DNA from: Sphingomonas cavernae
Lineage (GTDB): Bacteria; Pseudomonadota; Alphaproteobacteria; Sphingomonadales; Sphingomonadaceae
Direction of reading: 5' to 3'
Assembly (NCBI RefSeq): GCF_003590775.1
Contig: NZ_QYUM01000003.1
Span: forward strand, 932,501-996,500
DNA: 64,000 nucleotides
Below, piece after piece: positions 17,750 through 26,606 of this stretch; positions within the stretch are counted from its first letter, which is position 1; every line of letters starts with the position of its first letter. The notes under the pieces are model-generated. The model had not been told where the DNA came from and searched no databases. It saw nothing but the letters and a program-made list of their open reading frames with translations. A program made the position numbers and the translations under genes.

Positions 17750-18262
17750 GTGAACGGCAAGCATCTCATAGGAACCGGCATAGGGCTTGGCTTCGCGGCT
17801 ATAGCGGTCGTGCTGGGTATCAACCATTTCGCCAACGCCGAGGGTGGCGCGAAGCCCGCTGCGGCACCCGTTGATGAGCGTGTCGCAGCCGTGCGCGTCA
17901 ACCTGGCGGACGATCAGACCTATTACCTGACCGCCAAGGTCAATGGCGTGCCGATCCGTTTCCTTGTCGATACCGGGGCTACGATCACCGTGCTGCGCCT
18001 TGTTGACGCGCAGAAGGCGGGCATTGCGTTGCGTGCCTCCGATTTCACAGGCGATGTCGAGGGGATCGACGGCCATGCCGCGGTTGCCGAGATTGTCATC
18101 AATCGCCTCGAAGCGGGCGAAATACTCGTCAGCAATATCGAGGCAGATGTCGATCAGGGGGCGCTGGACGTATCGCTGCTGGGGCAGAATTTCCTGTCCA
18201 GGCTCGAGCGCATCGTCATCGAGGACGGCGTCATGACATTGCAGGGCAAGCCCGCCATGTGA
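17750..18262 (+). CDS. Membrane-anchored retropepsin-like aspartic protease (TIGR02281-type)
   Basis: This 170-residue protein has an N-terminal hydrophobic anchor (LIGTGIGLGFAAIAVVLG) and a periplasmic single-domain aspartic protease with the active-site motif FLVDTGATITVL near residue 76. The second family motif, LLGQNFLSRLE, is near the C-terminus. Retroviral-type proteases work as homodimers with one Asp from each chain. The family is widespread in alphaproteobacteria; substrates are unknown. The GTG start follows GGGGCGGGA. It ends facing the DUF4136 gene across a shared terminator. Confidence 0.82.
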   Translation: MNGKHLIGTGIGLGFAAIAVVLGINHFANAEGGAKPAAAPVDERVAAVRVNLADDQTYYLTAKVNGVPIRFLVDTGATITVLRLVDAQKAGIALRASDFTGDVEGIDGHAAVAEIVINRLEAGEILVSNIEADVDQGALDVSLLGQNFLSRLERIVIEDGVMTLQGKPAM

Positions 18263-18295
18263 GGGAAGGTCATCTCCACTGCACTGCGCGGTGGT

Positions 18296-18329
18296 AAAAA
18301 AAAGCCCCGGCATCGCCGGGGCTTTTTTC
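18296..18329. terminator. Bidirectional rho-independent terminator
   Basis: AAAAAAAAGCCCCGG, CATCG, CCGGGGCTTTTTT: an 8-bp GC-rich stem flanked by A-run and T-run, so it can stop transcription from both sides. It separates the protease gene (plus) and the DUF4136 lipoprotein gene (minus), which converge here. Confidence 0.93.
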
Positions 18330-18330
18330 G

Positions 18331-18999
18331 TCAGTAGCCTCTCGCCTCGCTCTTGGGCGGGGGCGGGACGGTGATCTTGACGGTCTCGCCCGAATTGCCC
18401 GGGAAGCCCGTGAACATCGCCTCGATCAGATTGGGCACGAGGTAGGTGAGCTTGTTGCTCGACGACACTGCCTGTGCCTTGCCTTCGAAGACGCGCTGGC
18501 CATCGGCCCTGCGTTCGATCACCATGTTCAGGTCGCTGGTATAGACGGTGTAGCTCTGGATATCGTTATAGCCAAAGCCGCCGAACATGAAGGGATCATA
18601 GAAGCCGCGGACATAGCCGTAGCGGCCCCAGCGACGGTACGGACCCCAGTAGAAGGGATCATTGTAAAAGCCTGCGCCATAGCCCGTGGGATAGCTGCGG
18701 ATCTTTTCTCGCCCCTTGTCGATGCCGTAGTCGAGCTTGACCACCAGTGTCGCGTCACCGCCGCTGGCCGGTTGATAGCCAAGCTGCGCCAGACGGGCGC
18801 TGACGAGCCCGGCATATTGCGAGAATTCGAGGCCGCCTTGCATCTCCGGATCGAGCGCAGCCACGGTAAAGGTCTGTCCCTGCGGCACCGGCATCGCCTG
18901 GAAGCGGCTGACGTCCGCCTTGAAGTTGGTCGCGCAGCCGCCCAGCGCAAGCAGCGCCACCGGAGCGATTGCGAACATGATCTTGCGTTGGATCGACAT
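18331..18999 (-). CDS. DUF4136 domain lipoprotein
   Basis: A 222-residue lipoprotein with signal MSIQRKIMFAIAPVALLALG and lipobox LGGC, predicted to be attached to the periplasmic face of the cell envelope. The mature part matches the DUF4136 pattern: SRFQAMPVPQGQTFTV, PEMQGGLEFSQYAGLVSARL and ATLVVKLDYG, followed by a tyrosine/glycine-rich segment (YGAGFYNDPFYWGPYRRWG). The function of the domain is unknown. An upstream frame to 19059 lacks a signal peptide start, so ATG 18999 is used. Confidence 0.82.
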   Translation of the reverse strand: MSIQRKIMFAIAPVALLALGGCATNFKADVSRFQAMPVPQGQTFTVAALDPEMQGGLEFSQYAGLVSARLAQLGYQPASGGDATLVVKLDYGIDKGREKIRSYPTGYGAGFYNDPFYWGPYRRWGRYGYVRGFYDPFMFGGFGYNDIQSYTVYTSDLNMVIERRADGQRVFEGKAQAVSSSNKLTYLVPNLIEAMFTGFPGNSGETVKITVPPPPKSEARGY

Positions 19000-19019
19000 T
19001 GTCGGGGCCCTTGATTGCC

Positions 19020-19053
19020 TATGCGCGTGTAAACTCAGTTGCCTACACGCATA
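19020..19053. promoter_or_regulatory. Imperfect inverted repeat upstream of the DUF4136 gene
   Basis: TATGCGCGTGTA (19020-19031) faces TACACGCATA (19044-19053); the arms pair with a two-base bulge. It lies 20-55 bases before the lipoprotein start, where an operator would be expected. No binding protein can be proposed. Confidence 0.3.
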
Positions 19054-19095
19054 AGTCAAATTGGCTGAACAAGAATTGAACGCACGGTCCGTCGA

Positions 19096-20106
19096 TCAGG
19101 TTGCACGCCTCGTCCTGTGGACCAGTCCCAGCGCCTCATAGGCGGCGTCGAGCGTCGGCTGCGCGAGCGTGCGCGCCTTTTCAGCGCCCTTGGCGAGGTG
19201 GTCGTCGAGTGCGGTCGAATCCGAACGCAGCGCGTTGAAGCGCGCGGTGATGGGGGCGAGCGTTTCGACAAGAAGATCGGCGAGCGCTGGCTTGAACTGG
19301 CCGAAGCCCTGGCCGGCATATTCAGCCAGCACCTCGGCGGGCGTCTTTTCGGCGAGCGCGGCAAAGATGTTGACGAGGTTCTTCGCTTCGGGCCGGCCTT
19401 CCAGGCCGTCGAGGCTTTCGGGCAGCGGCTCGGGATCGGTCTTCGCCTTGCGGATCTTCTGCGCAATCATGTCGGCGTCGTCGGTCAGGTTGATGCGGCT
19501 CATGTCCGATGGATCGGACTTGGACATCTTCGATGTGCCGTCGCGCAGCGACATGATCCGCGCCGCGGTCGCGCCGATATAGGGCTCGGGGATCGTGAAG
19601 ATCTCGCGTTCGAAATCGGTGTTGAACTTGATCGCGATGTCGCGCGTCAACTCGAGATGCTGGCGCTGGTCCTCGCCGACGGGAACGTGGGTCGTCTGAT
19701 AGATCAGGATGTCCGCGGCCTGGAGGACGGGATAGACATAGAGGCCGACGCTCGCGCCCTCGCGGTTCTTGCCCGATTTCTCCTTGAACTGCGTCATGCG
19801 GTTGAGCCAGCCGATGCGCGCGGTGCAGTTCAGCAGCCAGGCAAGCTCGGCATGCGCGGGCACCTGCGCCTGGTTGAACAGGATCGACCTGTCGGGATCG
19901 ATGCCCGCGGCGATCAGCGCCGCCGCCATTTCGCGCGTGTTCTGCCGGAGTGCTGCAGGATCATTATGGACGGTGATCGCGTGGAGATCGGCGAGGAAAT
20001 AGAGGCACTCACCCTCGTCCTGCATCTTCACCCAGTTCTTGATCGCGCCCAGATAGTTGCCGAGGTGGAGATTCCCCGTGGTCTGGATTCCGGAAAGAAC
20101 GCGCAT
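19096..20106 (-). CDS. trpS: Tryptophanyl-tRNA synthetase
   Basis: TrpS charges tRNA-Trp. The 336-residue protein has the class I signatures: the HIGH-like [17 protein letters not shown] near residue 10, and KMSKS in [15 protein letters not shown] near residue 192. The family sequence [13 protein letters not shown] and [16 protein letters not shown] are present. Its ATG overlaps the murJ stop by one base (TGATG), so translation is likely coupled in the secB-murJ-trpS run. Confidence 0.97.
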   Translation of the reverse strand: MRVLSGIQTTGNLHLGNYLGAIKNWVKMQDEGECLYFLADLHAITVHNDPAALRQNTREMAAALIAAGIDPDRSILFNQAQVPAHAELAWLLNCTARIGWLNRMTQFKEKSGKNREGASVGLYVYPVLQAADILIYQTTHVPVGEDQRQHLELTRDIAIKFNTDFEREIFTIPEPYIGATAARIMSLRDGTSKMSKSDPSDMSRINLTDDADMIAQKIRKAKTDPEPLPESLDGLEGRPEAKNLVNIFAALAEKTPAEVLAEYAGQGFGQFKPALADLLVETLAPITARFNALRSDSTALDDHLAKGAEKARTLAQPTLDAAYEALGLVHRTRRAT

Positions 20107-21662
20107 CAGACTGCCTTTTTCTTACGCATGAGGACGAGGATCGCATCGCGGTCCATGCCGCCGATGAGGAACGCGACGAGGAAATAGACGGCGCCGCCGG
20201 TGCCGACGAGCGCGAGGACGCCCGCAAGCCGTTCGGCGACCGAGCCAGCGAACCAGTCGCCCAGCAGCATGCGCACGCCCGCGAGCGCCGCGACCATCGC
20301 GAGACCCGCGGCGAACTGGCGGGCTATCCGGCCCCATAGCCAGGGCTGGATGCGGAAATGCCCGCGCTTGCTCAGGATCACATAGAGCATCACGCAGTTG
20401 AGCCACGAGCAGAGCGAAATCGCCGCGGCAAGCCCATAGATGCCAAAGGACGGGATCAGCGCGAAGTTGAGCGCGATATTGGCGAGCAGCACCACGCCCG
20501 CGGTCTTCACGGGTGTTTTGGTGTCCTCGCGCGCATAGAAGCCCGGCGTGATGACCTTGACCAGCACATAGGCGGGCAGGCCCGAGGCGATGATGGCCAG
20601 CACGTTGCCGGTGATATAGGCGTCGTTCGCCGTGAACTTGCCGCCCTGGAACAGCGCGGCCACGAGCGGACCCGCGACCACCGCCAGCGCGAGCGCGGCG
20701 GGGAGGCAGAGCAGCATAGACAGGTCGACCGCATTGCCTTGCACCTTGGCGGCCTCTTCGGGCTCGCCCTTGGCGATGAAGCGGCTGATATGCGGCAGGA
20801 TCGCGGTGCCGAGCGCGGTGCCGATCACCGAGAGCGGGAGCTGGTTGAGGCGATCCGAATAGTTGAGATACGACATCGAGCCTTCGGGCAGCCGCGTCGC
20901 GAAGAACGTGTCGATGAGCTGGCTGATCTGGTAGACGCCCGCGCCCAGCGTCGCGGGGATGACGACAACGAAGAACTGCTTCACCCCCGGAGTCATTCTC
21001 GGCTTGCGCAGCGCCAGCGACACGCCCGCCCGGCGCGCGCTGTTCCAGAGCAGTGCGAGCTGAAGGAAGCCGCCCGCGGTGACGCCAATTGCAAGCGCGG
21101 TTGCGCTCGCAGCCCCACCGGTCGGCACGACGAGCAGCGCAATGAGCATCGCGACGTTCAGCAGCGCGGGCGCGAAGGCCGCCGCGGCGAATTTGGTCAA
21201 CGAATTGAGAATGCCCGAGAAGAAGGAGACGAGGCTGATCAGCAGCAGATAGGGAAAGGTGATCCGGCTGAGGAAGACGGTCAGCTCGAATTTCTGCGGC
21301 TCATCGGCGTAGCCCGAGGCGATCGCCCAGACAAAGGCGGGCATCGCGATCTCGAAGATCAGCGTGAAGGCCAGCAGTGTCGGGATGAAGAAGGCGAGCA
21401 CCTCTTCGGAGAATTTTTTCGCCTCTTCCATTCCGCCGGGGCCGTGAAAGCGCTGGCTGAACAGCGGCACGAACCCGGCGGAGAAGGCGCCTTCACCGAA
21501 CAGGCGGCGAAAGGTGTTGGGGAGGCGGAAGGCGACGAGGAAGGCATCTGCCTCCCCGCTCGCCCCCATGATGCGCGACATGAGCATCTCGCGCGCGAAG
21601 CCGAACACGCGGCTGACCATGGTCAGCCCGCCGATCGTGCCCATCGATTTGACGAGGTTCAC
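20106..21662 (-). CDS. murJ: Lipid II flippase MurJ
   Basis: MurJ moves lipid II across the inner membrane during peptidoglycan synthesis. The 518-residue polytopic protein has the family N-terminus ([20 protein letters not shown]), [21 protein letters not shown], and about 14 membrane helices ending in a cytoplasmic KKK tail. The gene follows secB by 29 bases and overlaps trpS by one base, forming a minus-strand run of three genes. Confidence 0.95.
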   Translation of the reverse strand: MNLVKSMGTIGGLTMVSRVFGFAREMLMSRIMGASGEADAFLVAFRLPNTFRRLFGEGAFSAGFVPLFSQRFHGPGGMEEAKKFSEEVLAFFIPTLLAFTLIFEIAMPAFVWAIASGYADEPQKFELTVFLSRITFPYLLLISLVSFFSGILNSLTKFAAAAFAPALLNVAMLIALLVVPTGGAASATALAIGVTAGGFLQLALLWNSARRAGVSLALRKPRMTPGVKQFFVVVIPATLGAGVYQISQLIDTFFATRLPEGSMSYLNYSDRLNQLPLSVIGTALGTAILPHISRFIAKGEPEEAAKVQGNAVDLSMLLCLPAALALAVVAGPLVAALFQGGKFTANDAYITGNVLAIIASGLPAYVLVKVITPGFYAREDTKTPVKTAGVVLLANIALNFALIPSFGIYGLAAAISLCSWLNCVMLYVILSKRGHFRIQPWLWGRIARQFAAGLAMVAALAGVRMLLGDWFAGSVAERLAGVLALVGTGGAVYFLVAFLIGGMDRDAILVLMRKKKAV

Positions 21663-21691
21663 GCGCGCATCCCCCTATGAAGGCGAAAGGG

Positions 21692-22204
21692 TCAGGCCTG
21701 GCCCGCCGTTTCGATCTCCGCGAGCTGATCGCCCTGCGCCTGAAGCTGGCTCATATAGAGCGCGCCGAAATCGATCGGCTCGAGCATCAGCGGCGGGAAG
21801 CCGCCATCGCGCACGGCGTCGGCAAGGATGCGGCGCGCGAAGGGGAAGAGGATGCGCGGCGCCTCGGCGAGCAGGAAGGGCTGGAGCTGCTCTTCGGGAA
21901 CGTTGCGAAGGCCGAAGAGGCCGGCATAGGCGAGCTCAACCTGGAAGGCGACCTTGTCCGCGGCTTCGGCGCGAACGTCGATCTTGAGCATCACTTCAAA
22001 CACGTCGTCGGCGATCTTTTGCGGGCCGATGTTGAACTGGACGTCAATCTGGGGCTGGCCCTGCCATTGATAGACCGCAGGCGCGTTGGGATTTTCGAAG
22101 GAAAGATCCTTAACATACTGCGAAATAATGGAAACCTGTGGAAGATTGTCCGCGCCGTTCGCCTGCGTTGCTTCGGTTTCCGCCGTGCCTTGTTCTTCGG
22201 CCAT
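21692..22204 (-). CDS. secB: Protein-export chaperone SecB
   Basis: SecB keeps precursor proteins unfolded and delivers them to SecA. The 170-residue protein contains the family core: ISQYVKDLSFENPNAP, QIDVQFNIGPQKIADDVFEV and a C-terminal PPLMLEPIDFGALYMSQL segment. The N-terminus is acidic (MAEEQGTAETEATQAN), as is usual in this class. Two consecutive ATG codons exist at 22207 and 22204; the second leaves a better four-base spacing to AGGA. It is divergent from the Tim44-like gene across a 220-base spacer. Confidence 0.95.
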   Translation of the reverse strand: MAEEQGTAETEATQANGADNLPQVSIISQYVKDLSFENPNAPAVYQWQGQPQIDVQFNIGPQKIADDVFEVMLKIDVRAEAADKVAFQVELAYAGLFGLRNVPEEQLQPFLLAEAPRILFPFARRILADAVRDGGFPPLMLEPIDFGALYMSQLQAQGDQLAEIETAGQA

Positions 22205-22427
22205 CATGTCCTGCCTTGATCGAATTGAAAAATGGTGCCGCACCGCGGCGCGGAGCGTGCCGGGCGACTAGCAGCCGCCGCGTGCTAGGGCAATGCTGCG
22301 CGCTCTGGCGCGCAAATGGGGCAATGCCGTGCGCTCTCGCTTTTGCCATCGGCAGCGCGTATGGCGGCGATTTGAAACACTGGTTCCCAGCGCCTATATC
22401 GGGCGTTCGGGTCTGGACGGAGGTAGC

Positions 22428-23081
22428 GTGGTTACGGTTGTCATCCTGGCGCTTGTATCGGTTTTCCTTGCCTTGCGGCTCTATGCCGTGCTCGGCAAGC
22501 GCACGGGGCATGAGCAGCAGCCGCTGCCGCGCCCGGCCGAGGAGCGCCTTGGCCCGCCACCCGCCGCGGGCACCGTCACCGATATCAGCCCCGAGGCCCG
22601 CGTACTCGGCGACCCGTCGATCGGCCCGGCTGCACAGCGCGGCTTGAAGGCGATCATGGCGGCCGATTCCGCGTTCGATCCGGCGCGCTTTCTCGAAGGC
22701 GCCAAATACGCATATCGCATGGTGCTCGAGGCCTATTGGTCGGGCGACGAGGCACAGCTTGCCGAACTGGCGGGTGACGATGTCCGCGCCGCCTTTTTCC
22801 AGGCGATCGCCGACCGCAAGGCCGCCGGGCATGTGCTCGACAACCGGCTTGTCGCGGTCGAGCGCGCGATGATTTCGGATGCCGAACTCGACGGCCAGAT
22901 GGCACGCATCACGGTGCGCTTCGACGCCGATATCGCAGCGGTCACGCGCGACGGTGATGGCAATGTGATCGCGGGCTCGCTGAGCGATGCGGTGCCTACG
23001 CATGACGTCTGGACATTCAGTCGTCATATCCGTTCCGACGATCCCAACTGGCTGCTGGTCGAAACCGACGAGGCCGCCTGA
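22428..23081 (+). CDS. Tim44-like domain protein (TimA-type adaptor)
   Basis: A 217-residue protein with one N-terminal membrane helix (VVTVVILALVSVFLALRLYAV) and a soluble Tim44/MBA1-like domain (FDPARFLEGAKYAYRMVLEAYWSGD to the C-terminal DVWTFSRHIRSDDPNWLLVETDE). This family in alphaproteobacteria is related to the mitochondrial protein-import motor subunit Tim44; the bacterial role is not settled. The GTG at 22428 follows GGAGGTAGC and is the clear start, although the frame opens at 22293. It is followed by mltA after two bases and is divergent from secB. Confidence 0.88.
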   Translation: MVTVVILALVSVFLALRLYAVLGKRTGHEQQPLPRPAEERLGPPPAAGTVTDISPEARVLGDPSIGPAAQRGLKAIMAADSAFDPARFLEGAKYAYRMVLEAYWSGDEAQLAELAGDDVRAAFFQAIADRKAAGHVLDNRLVAVERAMISDAELDGQMARITVRFDADIAAVTRDGDGNVIAGSLSDAVPTHDVWTFSRHIRSDDPNWLLVETDEAA

Positions 23082-23083
23082 CG

Positions 23084-24307
23084 ATGCTTCGCCAGCGGGC
23101 GGGGATGGTGCTGGCGATGCTGGCGCTCGGCGCGTGCGCGACGGTGCCGCCGCCAGCGGCTGCGCCGTCATCACCGCCAATCTCGTCATCGGCTGAACCG
23201 ACTCAAATCAAGCCGCCCGCCAACGCGAACGCGCTTGGCGTGTCGGCGGGCCCGGCGATCGCCACGCTCGCGATCACGCCCGAACAGGCGCTGCGCGCGC
23301 TGGCCGCTTTCAGGATCAGTTGCCCCTCGCTCATCCGTCGCACCGATGCGAGCGGACTCACGCGCGGAGATGACTGGAAGGCCGTCTGCGATGCTGCGCC
23401 GGGCTGGTCGAACGCCGACGCTGCCGGCTTTTTTCGCGCGCATTTCGAGAGCGTGCGCGTAGGTGACGGCAAGGGCTTCGCCACGGGTTATTTCGAACCC
23501 GAGATACTGGGCGCGCGCACACCGGCACCGGGTTTTGCGGTTCCTGTCTACAAGAAGCCCGACGATCTGGTTGAGGCCGACCTCTCGCTGTTCGGCGACC
23601 GCCTCAAGGGCAAGCGGATCCGCGGCCGCGTCGAGAAGGGCGCGCTTGTGCCCTATCATGACCGCGGCGCAATCGAGGACGGTGCGCTTGCCGGGCGCGG
23701 TCTCGAAATCGCGTGGGCGGCCGATCCGGTCGAGTTCTTCTTCCTGCAGATCCAAGGGTCGGGCCGCCTCAAGCTGCCCGATGGCGGCGTGATGCGCATC
23801 GGCTATGATGGGCAGAATGGCCGCGACTATACGGGCATCGGCAAGCTGCTGCTCGACCGCGGCGAGTTGCAGCGCGGCAAGGCCGGGATGCAGGGCATCA
23901 TGGACTGGCTGCGCGCCAATCCCGAAAAAGGCCGCGCGGTGATGCGCGAGAACAAGAGCGTCGTCTTTTTCCGCGAGCTGACGGGAGCCGGGCCGCTGGG
24001 CGCGCTCGGCCTGCCCGTGACCCCGCGCGCAACGGTTGCGACCGACCCTGCTTTCGTGCCGCTTGGCGCGCCGGTCTTTCTTGCGCTCGATCGCGCCGAA
24101 ACCGCCGGCATATGGGTGGCGCAGGACACTGGCGGCGCCATCAAGGGGGCCAATCGCTTCGACACATTCTGGGGTGCCGGGGCGGATGCACGCACGATCG
24201 CGGGGGGAATGTCCGCGCGCGGCGATGCACTGATCTTTCTGCCGCGCGGTACGCTGGCGCGGATCGCGGGGGCGGGGGACGATGGCGGGACGACGCCTCG
24301 ACGCTGA
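23084..24307 (+). CDS. mltA: Membrane-bound lytic murein transglycosylase A
   Basis: MltA cleaves peptidoglycan glycan strands with formation of 1,6-anhydromuramic acid, anchored in the outer membrane. The 407-residue protein has a short lipoprotein signal (LAMLALGAC lipobox), the N-terminal MltA domain (GDGKGFATGYFEPEILGAR), and a C-terminal 3D domain with the catalytic aspartate in WVAQDTGGAIKGANRFDTFWG. It starts two bases after the Tim44-like stop and overlaps the Smr gene by 26 bases, so the three genes form an operon. Confidence 0.94.
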   Translation: MLRQRAGMVLAMLALGACATVPPPAAAPSSPPISSSAEPTQIKPPANANALGVSAGPAIATLAITPEQALRALAAFRISCPSLIRRTDASGLTRGDDWKAVCDAAPGWSNADAAGFFRAHFESVRVGDGKGFATGYFEPEILGARTPAPGFAVPVYKKPDDLVEADLSLFGDRLKGKRIRGRVEKGALVPYHDRGAIEDGALAGRGLEIAWAADPVEFFFLQIQGSGRLKLPDGGVMRIGYDGQNGRDYTGIGKLLLDRGELQRGKAGMQGIMDWLRANPEKGRAVMRENKSVVFFRELTGAGPLGALGLPVTPRATVATDPAFVPLGAPVFLALDRAETAGIWVAQDTGGAIKGANRFDTFWGAGADARTIAGGMSARGDALIFLPRGTLARIAGAGDDGGTTPRR

Positions 24308-24836
24308 CGAGCGCGCGCTCTGGGCGCGTGTCATAGCAAGCGTTACGCCACTTGTGCCTGTCCGCACCAAGGACGATCCGGTGGTGCCCGCTACGGAACA
24401 ACCTGCAATCGCGCCCAGGCGCGGCCGCAACATTGTCGCGCCGTCCCCGCCGCCGTCGCCCCAACCGCGCCCCGCTATCGGCGAGACGCTCGACGGAAGC
24501 TGGGACCGCAGGCTTACGCGCGGTGCGATCATTCCCGATATGGCCGTCGACCTTCACGGCCACACGCTCGATTCAGCGTACCGGCTTCTCGATTCAAGTC
24601 TTGACCGCGCCGTCCGCAGTGGCGCGCGCGTGATTCTGCTCATCACCGGAAAACCGCCGCGGGCCGATTTGCGCGGCGAGCGGCCGATGCGTGGCGTGAT
24701 CCGCGCCGCCGTTGGCGACTGGCTGTCAGCGTCGCGTCACGCCGCGCATATCGCGACGGTCCGCAATGCGCATCCGCGCCATGGCGGCACCGGCGCGCTG
24801 TACATCATCCTGAAACGAGATCGTTGCGCCGCGTAA
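24282..24836 (+). CDS. Smr domain protein
   Basis: This 184-residue protein has a disordered, proline-rich N-terminal half and a C-terminal Smr (small MutS-related) domain: MAVDLHGHTLDSAYRLLD, RVILLITGKPPRADLRGE, and NAHPRHGGTGALYIILKR. The DLHG and HGGTGA motifs are the nuclease-associated Smr signatures. Free-standing Smr proteins may cut RNA or DNA; the target here is unknown. It overlaps the mltA end by 26 bases. Confidence 0.88.
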   Translation: MAGRRLDADERALWARVIASVTPLVPVRTKDDPVVPATEQPAIAPRRGRNIVAPSPPPSPQPRPAIGETLDGSWDRRLTRGAIIPDMAVDLHGHTLDSAYRLLDSSLDRAVRSGARVILLITGKPPRADLRGERPMRGVIRAAVGDWLSASRHAAHIATVRNAHPRHGGTGALYIILKRDRCAA

Positions 24837-24926
24837 AGCCAAATTTAACGAGATTCTGGCAGGAAAGCTTAATCGGGGTGGCCAATGGGGTGGTGCTCCG
24901 GTTCTGGGAACGAGCGTGGGAGCATC

Positions 24927-26606
24927 ATGGAAGGCGTATCGCTAAAGAGCCGCGCTATTGCTTTTGCCATATGCGTGGGCGCCGGGGCGTTCATCCTTTC
25001 GGTGCTGGCGGGCGCAGGCACGGCCAGCCATACCGACACCGCGGCCAATGCGCTGATCGTTGCGATCATCTGTGCGGTGATGAGCTGGGCTTCGGCCGAT
25101 CAGGCGCTCTCCGCGGTCGCCGACGCGGTTGACAGCGCGATCAAGCGACTCGCGGCAGCCGCGCATGGCGACTTCGAGACGCCCACGCCCGAGGAAGTGC
25201 GCCAATGCCTCCCCGAACTAGCCGACAGCATGGACGCGCTTTTCCTCGAGACACGTTCGACCTTCGACAGCATTCACAATCTGGCGATGTTCGATCCGGT
25301 CACCTCGCTTGCCAATCGGACCAATTTTCGTCGCGACGTTGAACGCGCGATCGGCGAGCTGCCCGCGACCAGCACTTCCGCGCTGCTCTTCGTCGACCTC
25401 GACAATTTCAAGGCCGTCAACGACACGCTCGGCCATGCCCAGGGTGACCATCTGCTCGCGAAGGTCGCCAATCGCCTCCGCGCAGTGCTTGCCGCCGAGC
25501 GGCACGCTGGTCGTGAAGGCCGCTTTCCCGGCATGATCGGACGGCTGGCCGGGGACGAGTTCACGATGTTCCTGCCCGATATCGCCGGGATCGAGGATGC
25601 CAGGCGCGTCGCGCAGCGCATCCTCTACGCGCTCAACGAAGATATCGAGCTTTCGGGGCACACGATACGCGTGGGCGCCTCGATCGGCGTCGCGATCTAT
25701 CCGGAGCATGGGCGGTCGCTGACGACGCTCATGAAAGCGGCCGACGTGGCGATGTATCACGCCAAGGCGAACGGGCGCGCGCAGGCGCAGTTCTATACCG
25801 ATGCGCTCGCCGATGCGCTGAGCGAGCGTCTGCGGGTCGAACAGGATCTTCGCAAGGCGCTGACGCACGAGCATTTCCGACTGGCGTTCCAGCCGCAGAT
25901 TTCGCTGATGACCGGCGAGATCACCACTGCCGAGGCGCTGTTGCGCTGGGAGCACCCCGAAGACGGCACGCGCATGCCCGGCGAGTTCATCGAGATTGCC
26001 GAGGAAAGCGCGCTGATCGTCGAGATCGGCGACTGGGTGATCGACGCGGTGGCCGCGACCATCGCGCGCTGGGACCGTTTCGGCATCGAACAGCGTCTGG
26101 CGATCAACATCAGCCCGCGCCAGATCGAGCAGCACGACTTCTTCACGCGGCTGCGAGAGCGCATGGAGCATCACGGCGCCCCCGCTCGGTTGCTGGAGCT
26201 CGAAATCACCGAAGGGCTCGCCATGACCTGTGGCGACGCTGTTTTCCACGAAATGGCTGCGTTCCGCCGCGACGGCGCGATGATCTCCATCGACGATTTC
26301 GGAACCGGCTATTCGAACTTCTCGCGGCTGCGCGACATGCCGATCGATCGCGTGAAGCTCGATCGTTCGATGATCGCCGACATCGCGGTTTCGGATCAGG
26401 CGCGCGCGATCATCCATGCGGTGATCGAACTGATCCACGGCCTCGGCCACAAGGTTGTCGCCGAAGGGGTGGAGACGCGCGAGCAGCTCGACGTGCTCAA
26501 GGTAATCGGCTGCGACGCGGTGCAGGGTTATGTGATCGCGACGCCGATGGACGAGCACGAATTCGTCGACTGGGCGCGCGCGGAGCGCTCCGCGCTCGCA
26601 GGTTAA
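24927..26606 (+). CDS. Membrane GGDEF-EAL protein (cyclic di-GMP enzyme)
   Basis: A 559-residue protein with two N-terminal membrane helices (residues about 8-55), then a GGDEF domain and an EAL domain. The GGDEF site reads AGDEF, a first-position change that may still allow activity. The EAL phosphodiesterase site looks complete: AEALLRWEHP, NISPRQ, LEITEG, SIDDFGTGYS, KLDRS and VAEGVET are all present. No RxxD inhibitory site is obvious before AGDEF. The net output, synthesis or breakdown, cannot be decided from sequence. ATG 24927 follows GGGAG and is better than the 24885 start. Confidence 0.93.
   Translation: MEGVSLKSRAIAFAICVGAGAFILSVLAGAGTASHTDTAANALIVAIICAVMSWASADQALSAVADAVDSAIKRLAAAAHGDFETPTPEEVRQCLPELADSMDALFLETRSTFDSIHNLAMFDPVTSLANRTNFRRDVERAIGELPATSTSALLFVDLDNFKAVNDTLGHAQGDHLLAKVANRLRAVLAAERHAGREGRFPGMIGRLAGDEFTMFLPDIAGIEDARRVAQRILYALNEDIELSGHTIRVGASIGVAIYPEHGRSLTTLMKAADVAMYHAKANGRAQAQFYTDALADALSERLRVEQDLRKALTHEHFRLAFQPQISLMTGEITTAEALLRWEHPEDGTRMPGEFIEIAEESALIVEIGDWVIDAVAATIARWDRFGIEQRLAINISPRQIEQHDFFTRLRERMEHHGAPARLLELEITEGLAMTCGDAVFHEMAAFRRDGAMISIDDFGTGYSNFSRLRDMPIDRVKLDRSMIADIAVSDQARAIIHAVIELIHGLGHKVVAEGVETREQLDVLKVIGCDAVQGYVIATPMDEHEFVDWARAERSALAG

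Noticed and set aside
20358-21680. 440-codon plus-strand frame opposite murJ
   Set aside because: Very rich in charged residues with no motif; murJ on the other strand explains the sequence.
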